Shown in pieces: positions 34,061-43,112 of a stretch of DNA of 60,139 nt; positions within the stretch are counted from its first letter, which is position 1; the number at the start of each line of letters is the position of its first letter. Source of the DNA: Anaerolineaceae bacterium UBA5211 (GTDB lineage Bacteria > Chloroflexota > Anaerolineae > Anaerolineales > Anaerolineaceae); the NCBI GenBank assembly GCA_002412595.1, contig DHVJ01000056.1, positions 1 through 60,139 of the forward strand, given 5' to 3'. The notes beneath the pieces are model-generated. The model was not told where the DNA came from. It did not search any database and saw only the letters and a list, made by a program, of their open reading frames with translations. The position numbers were made by a program, and so were the translations under genes.

Positions 34061-34088
34061 TGTTAAGAGAAGGTTAAAGGATGTTTAA
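34061..34088 (-). promoter_or_regulatory. Pho box upstream of pstS
   Basis: On the minus strand TTAAAC, TTAACC and TTAACA recur with an exact 11-nt period (5-nt spacers), about 72-99 nt before the pstS start. Direct TTAACA-type repeats with 11-nt period are the binding sites of PhoB/PhoP regulators. PhoB is encoded 1.4 kb upstream. Confidence 0.75.
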
Positions 34089-34110
34089 ATAGATGTGAAT
34101 CTGCCCTAAT

Positions 34111-35460
34111 TTACCTCATTGGGATGCTAAAGGAGAAAGTACTGCCCTGGTTAACCTGACTTTCGGCCCAAATCTTGCCGCCATGGGCTTCCACCAGGTG
34201 GCGGGCAATGGAGAGGCCTAGACCAGTGCCGCGCTCGGAGCGGGAGCGGTCGGATTTGTAAAAGCGTTCAAACACCCGTGCCAAGTCTTTGGGCGGGATG
34301 CCGATGCCACTGTCCTTTACCGAAAAGACAATCGTGTTCAGGTTTTGATAGGCCGAGAGTTCGATGCTACCGCCCGGGGGAGTAAACTTGATGGCGTTGT
34401 GCAGTAAATTGACCAACACGCTCTCCAGGCGGGTTTTGTCCACAAAGATGGACGGTAAATTGACACCGTAATTGAGATTGCAGGTCAGACCGGCGCGCTG
34501 CACCTGGAGCGTCATGCGTTCACAGGCTGCATCGATGATTTCACGTGGTTTCACCCATCGTTTTTCCAAAGGAACTCGTCCAGATTCAATTCGAGAAAGT
34601 TCGAGAAGTTCCTCTACCATTTGGCTCAGATTGTCTATTTCACCACTCATCCGGTCCAGAAATTTTGCCGCTTGCTGGGGATCATCGTACAGGCCGTCTT
34701 GCAGCGTTTCCGTGATTAATTTCAGCGAGGTCAGGGGCGTTCTCAATTCGTGTGAGACATTGCTGACAAAATCGCGGCGGATAATTTCCAATTGCCGGAT
34801 GCGTGTCAGATCTTGCATGAGGAACAGGATGCTGCCGGGCATCTCTTTATCCAAGGGGGTGGCGATGCAGCGAATGTAATTCTTTTCAGGTGCTGTTTCA
34901 AAACTGTCAATTTGTGGACTGCTGCTGGAACGTGTTTTTTCCAATAACTCATTCATTTTGAAGTGGCGAATGACTTCCACCAGTGAGTGCCCAATGGCAC
35001 CTTCCTTCGTTACGTTGAAAATCGAACCGGCAGCCTGGTTGATCAGCGTCACATTGCTGTTTACATCAACCACCAGAATGCCGTCGTTCATATTGCTCAG
35101 GATGGACGAAAATATTGCTTTTTCGGACTGGATACTTTCTTGCTCACGGCGGTCCTGTTGGATGGAATCGAGAACCCGTTTATATAAGCGTTGAATTTCG
35201 ATTGGGAGCAACCTGGTGCGGAAAAATGAATCGGTCAGTACCTGAGGTTCCTTCAGATGTTGGGTGAGTGTGTTGATGGGATGTGTGAAGTTACGGCTGA
35301 CCAGATAGGAAGCCCCCACCACGGCCACAACAATCAAGAGAACCAGGGAAGTGTGCTCACGGATAAGGTTGCTTGAACCTGAGGCGTTGAAGTAGATAAA
35401 TAGAATGAGCAGTGGCAGCAACCCGATGGCAAGAATTCGCCAGAAAAGGGAATTACGCAT
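34111..35460 (-). CDS. phoR: Phosphate-regulon sensor histidine kinase PhoR
   Basis: A 449-aa membrane histidine kinase: two N-terminal membrane helices (about 8-55), a short linker, a PAS domain (about 115-220, ILSNMNDGILVVDVNSNVTLIN), the HisKA box FVSNVSHELRTPLTSLKL, and a HATPase domain with N box NLLHNAIKFT, G1 DSGIGIPPKD and G2 RGTGLGLSIARHL. It phosphorylates PhoB when phosphate is low, with Pst and PhoU as the sensor. It follows phoB by 5 nt. The small extracytoplasmic part fits PhoR, which reads the transporter rather than a ligand. Confidence 0.92.
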   Translation of the reverse strand: MRNSLFWRILAIGLLPLLILFIYFNASGSSNLIREHTSLVLLIVVAVVGASYLVSRNFTHPINTLTQHLKEPQVLTDSFFRTRLLPIEIQRLYKRVLDSIQQDRREQESIQSEKAIFSSILSNMNDGILVVDVNSNVTLINQAAGSIFNVTKEGAIGHSLVEVIRHFKMNELLEKTRSSSSPQIDSFETAPEKNYIRCIATPLDKEMPGSILFLMQDLTRIRQLEIIRRDFVSNVSHELRTPLTSLKLITETLQDGLYDDPQQAAKFLDRMSGEIDNLSQMVEELLELSRIESGRVPLEKRWVKPREIIDAACERMTLQVQRAGLTCNLNYGVNLPSIFVDKTRLESVLVNLLHNAIKFTPPGGSIELSAYQNLNTIVFSVKDSGIGIPPKDLARVFERFYKSDRSRSERGTGLGLSIARHLVEAHGGKIWAESQVNQGSTFSFSIPMR

Positions 35461-35465
35461 GCTGC

Positions 35466-36167
35466 TTAGCCTTCAAAGCGGTATCCGGCGCTGCGGCTGG
35501 TGATGATCCTTTTGGGTTTAGCCGGGTCGCTTTCGATTTTCTCACGCAACCAGCGGATGTGGACATCCACAGTACGGCTGTCGCCAAAGTAATCCCAACC
35601 CCACACTTTTTCCAAAATCAACTCACGCGAAAGTACCTGACCCTTATGCTGACCCAGGAACAGCAGCAGCTCGTATTCTTTGGGCTTGAGGTTCAAAGGC
35701 TCCCCGTCCAGTGTTACTTCGCGGCGATTTTCATCTATCACCAGATTATCAAATGTATATAATTTGCGGTTTGGGAAATCACCGGTATTAACTTCCTGCA
35801 TGATCTTGGCCCGGCGCAGCAGCGCTTTGATGCGTGCAATCAGCTCACGCATGCTGAAGGGTTTGGTGAGGTAATCATCCGCGCCCACTTCCAGGCCGAC
35901 GACTCGGTCAATTTCGTCGTCGCGCGCGGTCAGCATTAGAATTGGCACGAGCATATCTTTCCGCAAAATGCGGCAAACTTCAAATCCGTCCATACCCGGC
36001 AGCATAATATCCAACATGATCATGTCGGGCTGGTATTGCTTGGCTTTAACGATGGCCGATGGACCGTCATTGGCACATTCGACTAAATAACCTTGCTTTT
36101 TGAGGTTGAATGCCAATGTTTCTTGCAAGGTCAATTCGTCTTCAACTATTAGTATTTTTTCTGCCAT
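35466..36167 (-). CDS. phoB: Phosphate-regulon response regulator PhoB
   Basis: A 233-aa OmpR-type response regulator. The receiver domain has the acidic pocket VEDE, the phospho-acceptor Asp in MIMLDIMLPGMDGFEVC and the Lys of YLTKPF. The winged-helix domain ends in SRTVDVHIRWLREKIESDP and RSAGYRFEG. ATG 36167 gives the normal N-terminus (MAEKILIVEDE); an in-frame ATG at 36227 would add 20 unrelated residues. The start lies 26 nt inside the glycosyltransferase gene upstream, so the two are translated from the same message. It probably binds the TTAACA repeats before pstS. Confidence 0.94.
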   Translation of the reverse strand: MAEKILIVEDELTLQETLAFNLKKQGYLVECANDGPSAIVKAKQYQPDMIMLDIMLPGMDGFEVCRILRKDMLVPILMLTARDDEIDRVVGLEVGADDYLTKPFSMRELIARIKALLRRAKIMQEVNTGDFPNRKLYTFDNLVIDENRREVTLDGEPLNLKPKEYELLLFLGQHKGQVLSRELILEKVWGWDYFGDSRTVDVHIRWLREKIESDPAKPKRIITSRSAGYRFEG

Positions 36168-37371
36168 AACCACCAACCGTTTCCTGTATTTTCTCCAAAA
36201 AATCTGATGCAATCCTAGCGCGATCAAAATGCTGTGCCAGATGGCGCTGTCCGTTCAATCCTTTTTCTCGAGCGATTTCCGGATTCTGATACAACTTAAG
36301 TATAGCCTCACTCATTTCCTGCGGATTACCCGGCTGGCAGAATATACCACAATCCGAATTTACAACGACTTCACGAATGACACCGTCAATGGCCAGCACA
36401 ATGGGTTTGCCTGCGGCCATGTAATCGAAGACTTTATTAGGGTAGGTGGTCTTGTACATTTCGATAGGTTTCAGGATTGCCAGGCAGGCATCTGCGGCTG
36501 CAATTACAGCGGGCATTCCTGTTTTGGGCAGGGGATCGTCGAATTCCAGGTTGGTCAAGCCCATATCAAAAGCCATTTGTATCAGATGTTGTTTTTCTTT
36601 GCCGTCCCCCAGCAGCACAAAATGTATATCGCTTTGCTCTCGCAGCAAATTGGCAGCCTGCAGCACGACTTCCAAATCGTTGGACATGCCGTGCGCGCCG
36701 GTATAGAGCACCACGAATTTCCCCTTCCAGTTGGGATGGTCTTTGCGAACGTCGGTGTGCGTTTCCTGGAAGAAGAGCGGGTCGGCGCCGTTGGGGATCA
36801 GGCAGATGTTACTGCCGCCACGGGCGCGAATGTGTTCGATGAAACCGGGCGAGTTAACCACGATCAGGTCGGCATGCCGGTAAAGAAAGCGTTCCAGCCA
36901 CTGCGACAGCGCAATGAGGGTTTTATTATTCAACACGCCTACTGCGATGGCAAAAGCCGGCCACAGGTCGCGAATTTCCAGAATAAACGGGACACCTTTC
37001 AAACGGGCGACCAGCCAGGCGGTGAAACTCTGAAAAATTGGCGGGGAGGTTCCCCAGACTGCGTCCACATGCTGGATGGAGAGACTTTTAAAAAAAGATG
37101 AGAACATGAAGGAAAGAAAACTGAAGATGCGGTGGAAGAAACTTTTGTGCAGGGCTGGGTAGGTATAGGTGCGGTAAATGGTGATCAGTCCACCCGCGTC
37201 ACGGGTGACTTTGGGTGTTTCCGCTTGTTTACCGGTCAGATAGCTGACCGGGCTGGCGATGATGCTGACGCGGTGGCCGTCCGCTGCGAAAAGACGTGCG
37301 AATTCATGATGCCGTGTGCCGCCGGGCTCATTGATGGCTGCAAAAGCTTGATGGATCAATAAAATATGCAT
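36142..37371 (-). CDS. Glycosyltransferase family 4 (GT-B fold)
   Basis: A 409-aa GT4-type enzyme. Residues 1-35 (MHILLIHQAF.AINEPGGTRHHEFARLFAADGHRVSII) and the C-terminal nucleotide-sugar motif (IEMYKTTYPNKVFDYMAAGKPIVLAIDGVIREVV) show the typical GT-B halves. GT4 proteins add a sugar from a nucleotide donor to a growing lipid-linked glycan at the inner face of the membrane. It lies 9 nt after a heparinase-like lyase gene, and a bi-domain oxidoreductase precedes that, an arrangement found in exopolysaccharide clusters. Its 3' end overlaps phoB. Confidence 0.9.
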   Translation of the reverse strand: MHILLIHQAFAAINEPGGTRHHEFARLFAADGHRVSIIASPVSYLTGKQAETPKVTRDAGGLITIYRTYTYPALHKSFFHRIFSFLSFMFSSFFKSLSIQHVDAVWGTSPPIFQSFTAWLVARLKGVPFILEIRDLWPAFAIAVGVLNNKTLIALSQWLERFLYRHADLIVVNSPGFIEHIRARGGSNICLIPNGADPLFFQETHTDVRKDHPNWKGKFVVLYTGAHGMSNDLEVVLQAANLLREQSDIHFVLLGDGKEKQHLIQMAFDMGLTNLEFDDPLPKTGMPAVIAAADACLAILKPIEMYKTTYPNKVFDYMAAGKPIVLAIDGVIREVVVNSDCGIFCQPGNPQEMSEAILKLYQNPEIAREKGLNGQRHLAQHFDRARIASDFLEKIQETVGGYGRKNTNS

Positions 37372-37380
37372 GGATTGATT

Positions 37381-39333
37381 TTAACCGGGTTCACCCGCAA
37401 ACAGGAACGCGGATTGGATCTGAATGGGCGGCGCCTGGAAGATTTTATACTGGATGGAGAGCGCGGGGTTTTTTATGCCATATGTGGGTGAATACCAGCC
37501 CAGATGTTCATCCTCTTCATTGGAGAGCAGGGACTGCCCAGCTCTGAAAATATCCATTGATGCAGTTGAGGGCAGATCGGGGATGTAAAATTTAAGCGTG
37601 ATTTTTCCGGTTGGACTTTTCAGACTGACACTGTCATGCGCCGGTACAACAGGCCAATCTGGCAGCAGCCAATTTACCACCACGGTGAAGCTCTCCATCG
37701 TGTTGCGCAGCGGAAGCAATTCATCCTTGATCTCCCAACCATTGGGGCTGCCGGGGCATAGACTGCGGCGGTGCAGCAAACCCAGGCGCTGGTAGCCGTT
37801 GTGATTGGCAACAATCTCCTGGGAGGAGCGTTTTTCCACCTGCGCTTGCGCCCAATCCAACCACAGAAATTTTCCCGCGCGCGTCATCTGGTTCTGCCCG
37901 TTAACTGTCAGTGTGTTGTGTACCTTGGTGACAGCCAGGGCGTTTTCCCAGGGCGGGGGTGCATTGTATTGAAAAGTCCCAGGATCCAGTGCGATATTAA
38001 TACCTTTGTGCCAGATGTCCACATGCAATTGATCGGCGTGGGCCGGACGGGAGTGGAATTGAACCGCATTCAGCGCGGCCCAATCCTGGTCATCAGCGAG
38101 AATGAGCTGGTCAAGTTGTGAACCGCTGGAAGGCGGGGGATTATTTCCGCTCAGAATGGGAATATCCAACCAGAGACACAGGTCATCCCAGGGGCCGGGC
38201 GGCAGGGCTGGGCAGGCTCGAAATGCACGGGAAGCCGCCTGTAGAACCGGACGATAATCATTGAAGTCCGCATTGCTGAGGGGCAGGATGTTGGAACCGT
38301 CGTTGTGGCCCAAGTTAGGCACTTGACCGGAATTGGGATCTACCCGCACTGCCAGCCATTGCGTGGCTGCCGCTAATTTATTGAGGACTGCATCCTCTAA
38401 AACCTGGTTTTCTTTTTCCAAAAACAGCTGCATCCACAAAGCCAGGGCTAACAGCATACGATGGTAGTTGCTGCTATGCTGCGCATAGGTACCATCTGAA
38501 TCGACCTGGGTTTCGATACCCTGGTTGAACCAGCGCAGCCCTTTCTCGCGCCAGCGTCCGGATTTCGGGTGGCTTGAGAGGAAGAGTGCAGCTGCGTAAA
38601 GCCCGACGGCTTCTGAAAGCAGGTGATTATTATTTTGTGCTTTGGCATAGCTGATGGTGGGGGGAATGCGCTGGGCGTGATCGGCTACACTGGCACACAG
38701 CGTTTGCATACGCGATGCCGTCGATTCAGCTGCGCCCATCAATAAATGCGCACTGATGATGAGCGCTTGCATACGCATACTGACTTCCTGGGCTGAGGTC
38801 CAGTTTGGGCCGCGGTTTACAGGATTAGCCTGTGTGAATTGTGCAAAGTATTGCCAGAAGGCAGCTGCGTAGCGTTCATCTCCGCTGAAGAAATACGCCT
38901 TGGATAAAGTGATGGCCCAATTGAAGCGGGCTGGTTCCCAAATGTATTTAACATCTTCTACATCTACTCTGGCAGCACTGCGTTCATAGGCGCACCAATG
39001 CAGCGGGTTTGCGACTGGGGCAAGATTGAGCGTTTTCTGTTTGCCGCCAAAAAAGCGAATTTTCCCCTGCACAATTTCATCTGCCTCTGCGGTTAATTTC
39101 TGGATTTCCCCTCCGCTGATTTGCTTCAGGTACTTTTTATCGGGAAGATTTAAAAACCAGTTCGGCTTAAGCAGGTCATCATCCAGAAGGCTGCTGACTT
39201 CCAAAGCAGGGGTGCGCAGGCTGAAATAGCCGGAACGCAGCCCAAGCTGATAAAGGAGATAATAGCTGCTTTGTTTAAACCCCAATTGGGTTAACGATTT
39301 GAACTTGAGAGAAAACTGCTTCAAGTTGGGCAT
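37381..39333 (-). CDS. Heparinase II/III-like polysaccharide lyase
   Basis: A 650-aa protein: an N-terminal alpha/alpha toroid (about 60-390) with ISYAKAQNNNHLLSEAVGLYAAALF and TYAQHSSNYHRMLLALALW, the His/Tyr motifs of the heparinase II/III family, and a C-terminal beta-sandwich (about 410-650; RPAHADQLHVDIWHKGINIALDPGTF, which carries the metal His). Such proteins cleave uronic-acid-containing polysaccharides, and those in biosynthesis clusters trim or control capsule-type glycans. No signal peptide is seen. ATG 39333 comes one base after the stop of the oxidoreductase gene, so the two are coupled; longer in-frame starts lie inside that gene. Confidence 0.85.
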   Translation of the reverse strand: MPNLKQFSLKFKSLTQLGFKQSSYYLLYQLGLRSGYFSLRTPALEVSSLLDDDLLKPNWFLNLPDKKYLKQISGGEIQKLTAEADEIVQGKIRFFGGKQKTLNLAPVANPLHWCAYERSAARVDVEDVKYIWEPARFNWAITLSKAYFFSGDERYAAAFWQYFAQFTQANPVNRGPNWTSAQEVSMRMQALIISAHLLMGAAESTASRMQTLCASVADHAQRIPPTISYAKAQNNNHLLSEAVGLYAAALFLSSHPKSGRWREKGLRWFNQGIETQVDSDGTYAQHSSNYHRMLLALALWMQLFLEKENQVLEDAVLNKLAAATQWLAVRVDPNSGQVPNLGHNDGSNILPLSNADFNDYRPVLQAASRAFRACPALPPGPWDDLCLWLDIPILSGNNPPPSSGSQLDQLILADDQDWAALNAVQFHSRPAHADQLHVDIWHKGINIALDPGTFQYNAPPPWENALAVTKVHNTLTVNGQNQMTRAGKFLWLDWAQAQVEKRSSQEIVANHNGYQRLGLLHRRSLCPGSPNGWEIKDELLPLRNTMESFTVVVNWLLPDWPVVPAHDSVSLKSPTGKITLKFYIPDLPSTASMDIFRAGQSLLSNEEDEHLGWYSPTYGIKNPALSIQYKIFQAPPIQIQSAFLFAGEPG

Positions 39334-39334
39334 A

Positions 39335-41509
39335 TTAATCCAAGTTGATAAACTCCGCCAATTTGACTGTCTTCCCGGTGACAAGCGCCTGGTTGCAGGC
39401 CAGCGTGGTGTAACTATTGAGCAGCAGCTGCTCATAAGGAATGGGTTCAATGGAATTTGTCTGCACAGCGTCAATGAATGCTTTCCAGGAAGCCTGATGG
39501 CCTTTATCTTGGCGCAGGAAGGATTTCTTGGTTATTGTTTTCTGCTCATCCCATAATTCCAGGGTGCGGAAATCGTTTAAAACACCTATTTTGCCGCCGT
39601 TGAACACCTCGACATATTCTTTGGGGAAGCGTTTGTTGCCGTTGGAGAGATAAGAGACAACTCCGACAGAACCATCTTCAAATTGTATGGTGATTTGGAA
39701 ATTATCCTGGCTGTATTTGCCTTCATTTGGCAAACAAACTGTGCGGACATCGACAGGCTTGCTGTTAGCCATAAAGCAGACAAAATCAATGAAATGGCAA
39801 GCTTCCCCCACCAGGCGGCCGCCGCCCTGGTCGGGATCGTGCAGCCAATGATCAGACGGAATGAAACCCGCGTTGATGCGGTAATTTATATAAAATGGTT
39901 CAGCACTATTCCTGAAATACTCTTTCATAGCCTTGGACATGGGGGCAAAACGGCGGTTGAAACCAACCGAAAGATAGGGGTGAGCGCTTTGCTTTAAATA
40001 GGAAGCAATTTCATCTAATTCGGTTTTACGGATAGCCAAAGGCTTTTCGCAATAGACATGTTTGCCGCGTGATAGCGCTTCCAGGGTGAACCGGCTGTGG
40101 GTTTGGTGGCGTGTCAGGATGGCGATGGTGTTGATGGCCTCGCTATCCAGGATGTCCTGGTTGGAAGAGCTGGCAAACGAGAACCCGAACTTGCGGGCAG
40201 TCTGTTGCGCGCTCAGACCACTGGAAGAGGAAACACCGGTCAAATGAATACCGTTGGTTTTCTTGACCGCCGGCAGGAAAACCGCATTCGCGTAATTGCC
40301 TGCGCCGATAACCCCCAATGATAACGGAATGTCAGGGGTCGAGGCAGAATCTTCGGCATTGAAAATTATCTTGCGGACACGTTGGCCGCTTTGCTGCGGG
40401 TAGGTCAGCAGAACGCCCAAATAGGGTTCCTGAAGCTTTCCGGTGATCAATTCATATGCGCGGGAGGCATCCTCGATGGCAAACCGGTGGGTGATGAGCG
40501 CGTGCATGTCGATTTTACCGGCGGCCAGCAGGTCCACGAAGGCTTGTAAATTTCGCCCTTCTGTCCAACGTACGTAGCCGATGGGGTAGTCGTGTCCCTG
40601 TTCTTCATATGCCGCATCATAGCGCCCGGGGCCGGAAGAGCGCGCTACCTGGAAGAAGAGTTCCTTTTCATAATAGCCTTTGCGTTCAATATTCAATCCA
40701 ACCACGCCCAGCGAGATGACATGCGCCCGGTCGCGGGCGATCTGGCCGGCCAGGTTGACGGTTTCATCGGAAGGGGTGTCCGCGCAAATTAAGATGATAT
40801 CGAAACCTTTTCCACGGGTGAAAGGCAGGTAATTTTCCAGCATGACCTCATTTGTATCGGCTGTGATTCCCAATTTGCGGGCGAATTCCACACGCGTTGG
40901 GGAAATATCCATGCCGTACACGCTGCAGCCGTTGGCTTTAACGAGCTGCGCAGTGATCAACCCGAGCAGGCCCATACCCACCACGGCAACTTTGTCTCCG
41001 AGCTGTGGGTTGGCCAGGCGAATGCCATTCAGGGCGATCGATCCCATGGTAGCAAACGCGCCAGATTCGAAATCTACTTCATCAGGGAGGTGCGCGATCA
41101 GGTTTTTGGGAATCAGTCCGTATTCCGCGTGCACAGCATGCCCGCCGCCGGCGCAGACCACGCGGTCGCCCGGTTTGAAATCCAGCACATCCTCCGCGGC
41201 TTCTACTACCGTGCCGCAGGAAGAATACCCCAGCGATAAGGGTTGGTCGAGGCGGTTCATGGTCGCTTCAAAAGCGGTCAGCAATCCCTCACGCCTGGCT
41301 TTATCGATGACCTGTTTGACCAGATCCGGGCGTGATTGGGCTTTCTTGACCAGGTTTTTTTCGGCGAAGGAGACTAAATTGCGTTCCGTTCCGGCTGAAA
41401 CCAGGGACGCGGCGGTTTGCACCAGGACATTCCCTTTCTTTAGTTGCGGAATGGGAACCTCCAAAATTTCGGTTTTTCCACTTTTAAGGTTTTGTAAAAC
41501 CTGTTTCAT
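39335..41509 (-). CDS. Bi-domain oxidoreductase (ADH-like plus Gfo/Idh/MocA)
   Basis: A 724-aa fusion. Residues 1-350 are a medium-chain alcohol-dehydrogenase domain: SLGYSSCGTVVEA, FKPGDRVVCAGGGHAVHAEYG, and Rossmann VAVVGMGLLGLITAQLVK. Residues 395-720 are a Gfo/Idh/MocA-type domain: SLGVIGAGNYANAVFLPAVKK, the catalytic HVYCEKPLAI and FVCFMANSKPVDVRTV. This fusion is typical of exopolysaccharide clusters beside heparinase-like lyases and GT4 enzymes, where it probably oxidises and reduces a nucleotide sugar; the substrate is unknown. It is first of the run oxidoreductase-lyase-transferase-phoB-phoR. Confidence 0.88.
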   Translation of the reverse strand: MKQVLQNLKSGKTEILEVPIPQLKKGNVLVQTAASLVSAGTERNLVSFAEKNLVKKAQSRPDLVKQVIDKARREGLLTAFEATMNRLDQPLSLGYSSCGTVVEAAEDVLDFKPGDRVVCAGGGHAVHAEYGLIPKNLIAHLPDEVDFESGAFATMGSIALNGIRLANPQLGDKVAVVGMGLLGLITAQLVKANGCSVYGMDISPTRVEFARKLGITADTNEVMLENYLPFTRGKGFDIILICADTPSDETVNLAGQIARDRAHVISLGVVGLNIERKGYYEKELFFQVARSSGPGRYDAAYEEQGHDYPIGYVRWTEGRNLQAFVDLLAAGKIDMHALITHRFAIEDASRAYELITGKLQEPYLGVLLTYPQQSGQRVRKIIFNAEDSASTPDIPLSLGVIGAGNYANAVFLPAVKKTNGIHLTGVSSSSGLSAQQTARKFGFSFASSSNQDILDSEAINTIAILTRHQTHSRFTLEALSRGKHVYCEKPLAIRKTELDEIASYLKQSAHPYLSVGFNRRFAPMSKAMKEYFRNSAEPFYINYRINAGFIPSDHWLHDPDQGGGRLVGEACHFIDFVCFMANSKPVDVRTVCLPNEGKYSQDNFQITIQFEDGSVGVVSYLSNGNKRFPKEYVEVFNGGKIGVLNDFRTLELWDEQKTITKKSFLRQDKGHQASWKAFIDAVQTNSIEPIPYEQLLLNSYTTLACNQALVTGKTVKLAEFINLD

Positions 41510-41580
41510 ACGACCTCACTGGTTGAATTTTTCTTACAGGATAGTAAGATTATACCTACAAGTTTATGGTCGGGAGGAAA

Positions 41581-41611
41581 ACAAAAAGCAGGCCGCATGC
41601 CTGCTTTTTGT
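41581..41611 (-). terminator. Bidirectional terminator after the bactofilin-like gene
   Basis: ACAAAAAGCAGGC and GCCTGCTTTTTGT form a perfect 13-bp stem with loop CGCAT; both strands end in T-rich sequence. It lies 22 nt past the stop of the minus-strand gene at 41633. Confidence 0.85.
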
Positions 41612-41632
41612 TTATTTTTAAATTGGTTTTTT

Positions 41633-42589
41633 TTAGGATTTGGCAGTTCCAAAACGGCTGAAGATGATGCCACCCAGACCGATGGCGCAAAGGGTACTGT
41701 TGATTAGTAATCCGCCAAATGGTATCAGCGAAATCAATGAGATCAGGATACCCGTCAACAAAGCACCGAATACAGCAGTTCCTTCTTTGTTCCAACCCAG
41801 ATGAAGCCAGCGGGTCATTTGTTCGCCGACGATGTTGCTTAAGACTGACCAACTCCAAATAATACCGATTAAGTAAGCTAACAGCAAAATCAGGCCGATG
41901 GGGCTAAGGCAGATCGTGACAATCAGAACCAATGAGATGATGGGAACAGCGAAACTGATCACAACGCCAACGCCCCAGGAGACCGCCGGATTTGTACGGA
42001 CGGCTGAAATGACTCTGAAAGTTGGATCAGTGAAGAGGGCTGTTGCCAGCAGGGTTGCCAAAATTAGAAATGAAATGCGGATCAATTGCAACACAACCCA
42101 AAAACCCGGTTTCATCCATTCCAGGATGTTTAAAATATTCTTACCAATCTTTCCATCCCCTGAAAATGGGATGATGAATGTATTAATCTCACCGCCAATA
42201 GAAGCTTTTGGGCTGGTCGTTGTTTGATTGAGAATCTGGTTAATTGACCCTGTAATGATGGCCGAATCGTCAATGGTGGTTGTACCGGCAAAGACGTTTA
42301 CATCACCCATCACGCGTCCATTGATTTCCAGGCTGCCGCCAACTAGGCTGATATTTCCCATGACAACCGCACCGTCTTCTATAATGAGTGTGGTTCCAAT
42401 GCCGGAAATGTTGCCGTTAATTTTTTCATGGTCTTTCAGGATATAAACATCTCCCGTAAGAAACTGGCTGGGGTAGGTGGTTGTAAAACTACCATTCCCT
42501 TCTGTTTGAGAGAATGGAGCGCTACCGCAGGCAGCCAGGAACCCTGCCAGAAAAATCAAAGAGAGAATGCTAATCAGTCTTGATTTCAT
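41633..42589 (-). CDS. Bactofilin-like repeat lipoprotein with polytopic membrane domain
   Basis: A 318-aa protein. A signal peptide with lipobox FLAAC (Cys21) is followed by a beta-helix repeat segment (about 45-140: VYILKDHEKINGNISGIGTTLIIEDGAVVMGNISLVGGSLEINGRVMGDVNVFAGTTTI read as short units of 'V.G.I' type) like polymer-forming bactofilins. The last 150 residues carry about five membrane helices. The combination is unusual, since bactofilins are usually small, soluble and cytosolic. ATG 42589 overlaps the anti-sigma gene by 20 nt; an earlier in-frame start lies inside that gene. Being in the ECF sigma operon suggests an envelope-stress role. Confidence 0.75.
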   Translation of the reverse strand: MKSRLISILSLIFLAGFLAACGSAPFSQTEGNGSFTTTYPSQFLTGDVYILKDHEKINGNISGIGTTLIIEDGAVVMGNISLVGGSLEINGRVMGDVNVFAGTTTIDDSAIITGSINQILNQTTTSPKASIGGEINTFIIPFSGDGKIGKNILNILEWMKPGFWVVLQLIRISFLILATLLATALFTDPTFRVISAVRTNPAVSWGVGVVISFAVPIISLVLIVTICLSPIGLILLLAYLIGIIWSWSVLSNIVGEQMTRWLHLGWNKEGTAVFGALLTGILISLISLIPFGGLLINSTLCAIGLGGIIFSRFGTAKS

Positions 42590-43112
42590 CTGTTTGAAGT
42601 TTCCTTTGTTTGATGTTCCATACTGTGAACAACCCAACCAGAATAAAAGCGTTTATCAATCCAAAGAAAATGAAACCGATCGTTAAAGGTATCACAAATG
42701 ATTGGTGATTCAGCCAATATCCAATGGATGAAAGGCCTTTAGTCAGGCCAATCACGAGGGATGTGGCGCTGCTGAATATATCGGCCAACATATGTAGAAA
42801 AGAACCGCTTGCAACCATATATGTCAAAGAAAGGGCAAAAACTGCCAACAACGCGATGAGGATGGAAATTCGTTGGCGGCGCACGATTTTCATTTGACAT
42901 TTCTTTTCTGCAAATGCCTGCCAGCGCATGCTGAAGCCTGGTTCAGGGGCTTTAGTTGCAGCTTGTTTCATTAATTCCTTGCTGGCTTGCCAGCCGGTAT
43001 CCAGCTGCTTGCATTTGGGGCAGGCGGCCAAATGTCCTTGCAAAACCATTTTTTGGCTGTCGCTTAATTTGGGTTCGTCCAGGATCCAACTTTCAAATTG
43101 TTTGTGATTCAT
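42570..43112 (-). CDS. Anti-sigma factor with zinc-finger-like N-terminus
   Basis: A 180-aa protein. The N-terminal half resembles a zf-HC2 anti-sigma domain (HLAACPKCKQLDTGW, with the H..C..C pattern). Two membrane helices follow (ISILIALLAVFALSLTYMVA and FVIPLTIGFIFFGLINAFILVG). It would hold the ECF sigma factor of the upstream gene at the membrane. ATG 43112 overlaps that gene by 20 nt, and its own 3' end overlaps the bactofilin-like gene by 20 nt, so all three are translated in tight coupling. Start chosen over 43181 because the latter lies deep in the sigma gene. Confidence 0.75.
   Translation of the reverse strand: MNHKQFESWILDEPKLSDSQKMVLQGHLAACPKCKQLDTGWQASKELMKQAATKAPEPGFSMRWQAFAEKKCQMKIVRRQRISILIALLAVFALSLTYMVASGSFLHMLADIFSSATSLVIGLTKGLSSIGYWLNHQSFVIPLTIGFIFFGLINAFILVGLFTVWNIKQRKLQTDEIKTD

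Noticed and set aside
36229..37101. A 290-codon plus-strand frame inside the GT4 gene.
   Set aside because: It is the reverse-strand shadow of a clear glycosyltransferase and has no motif of its own.
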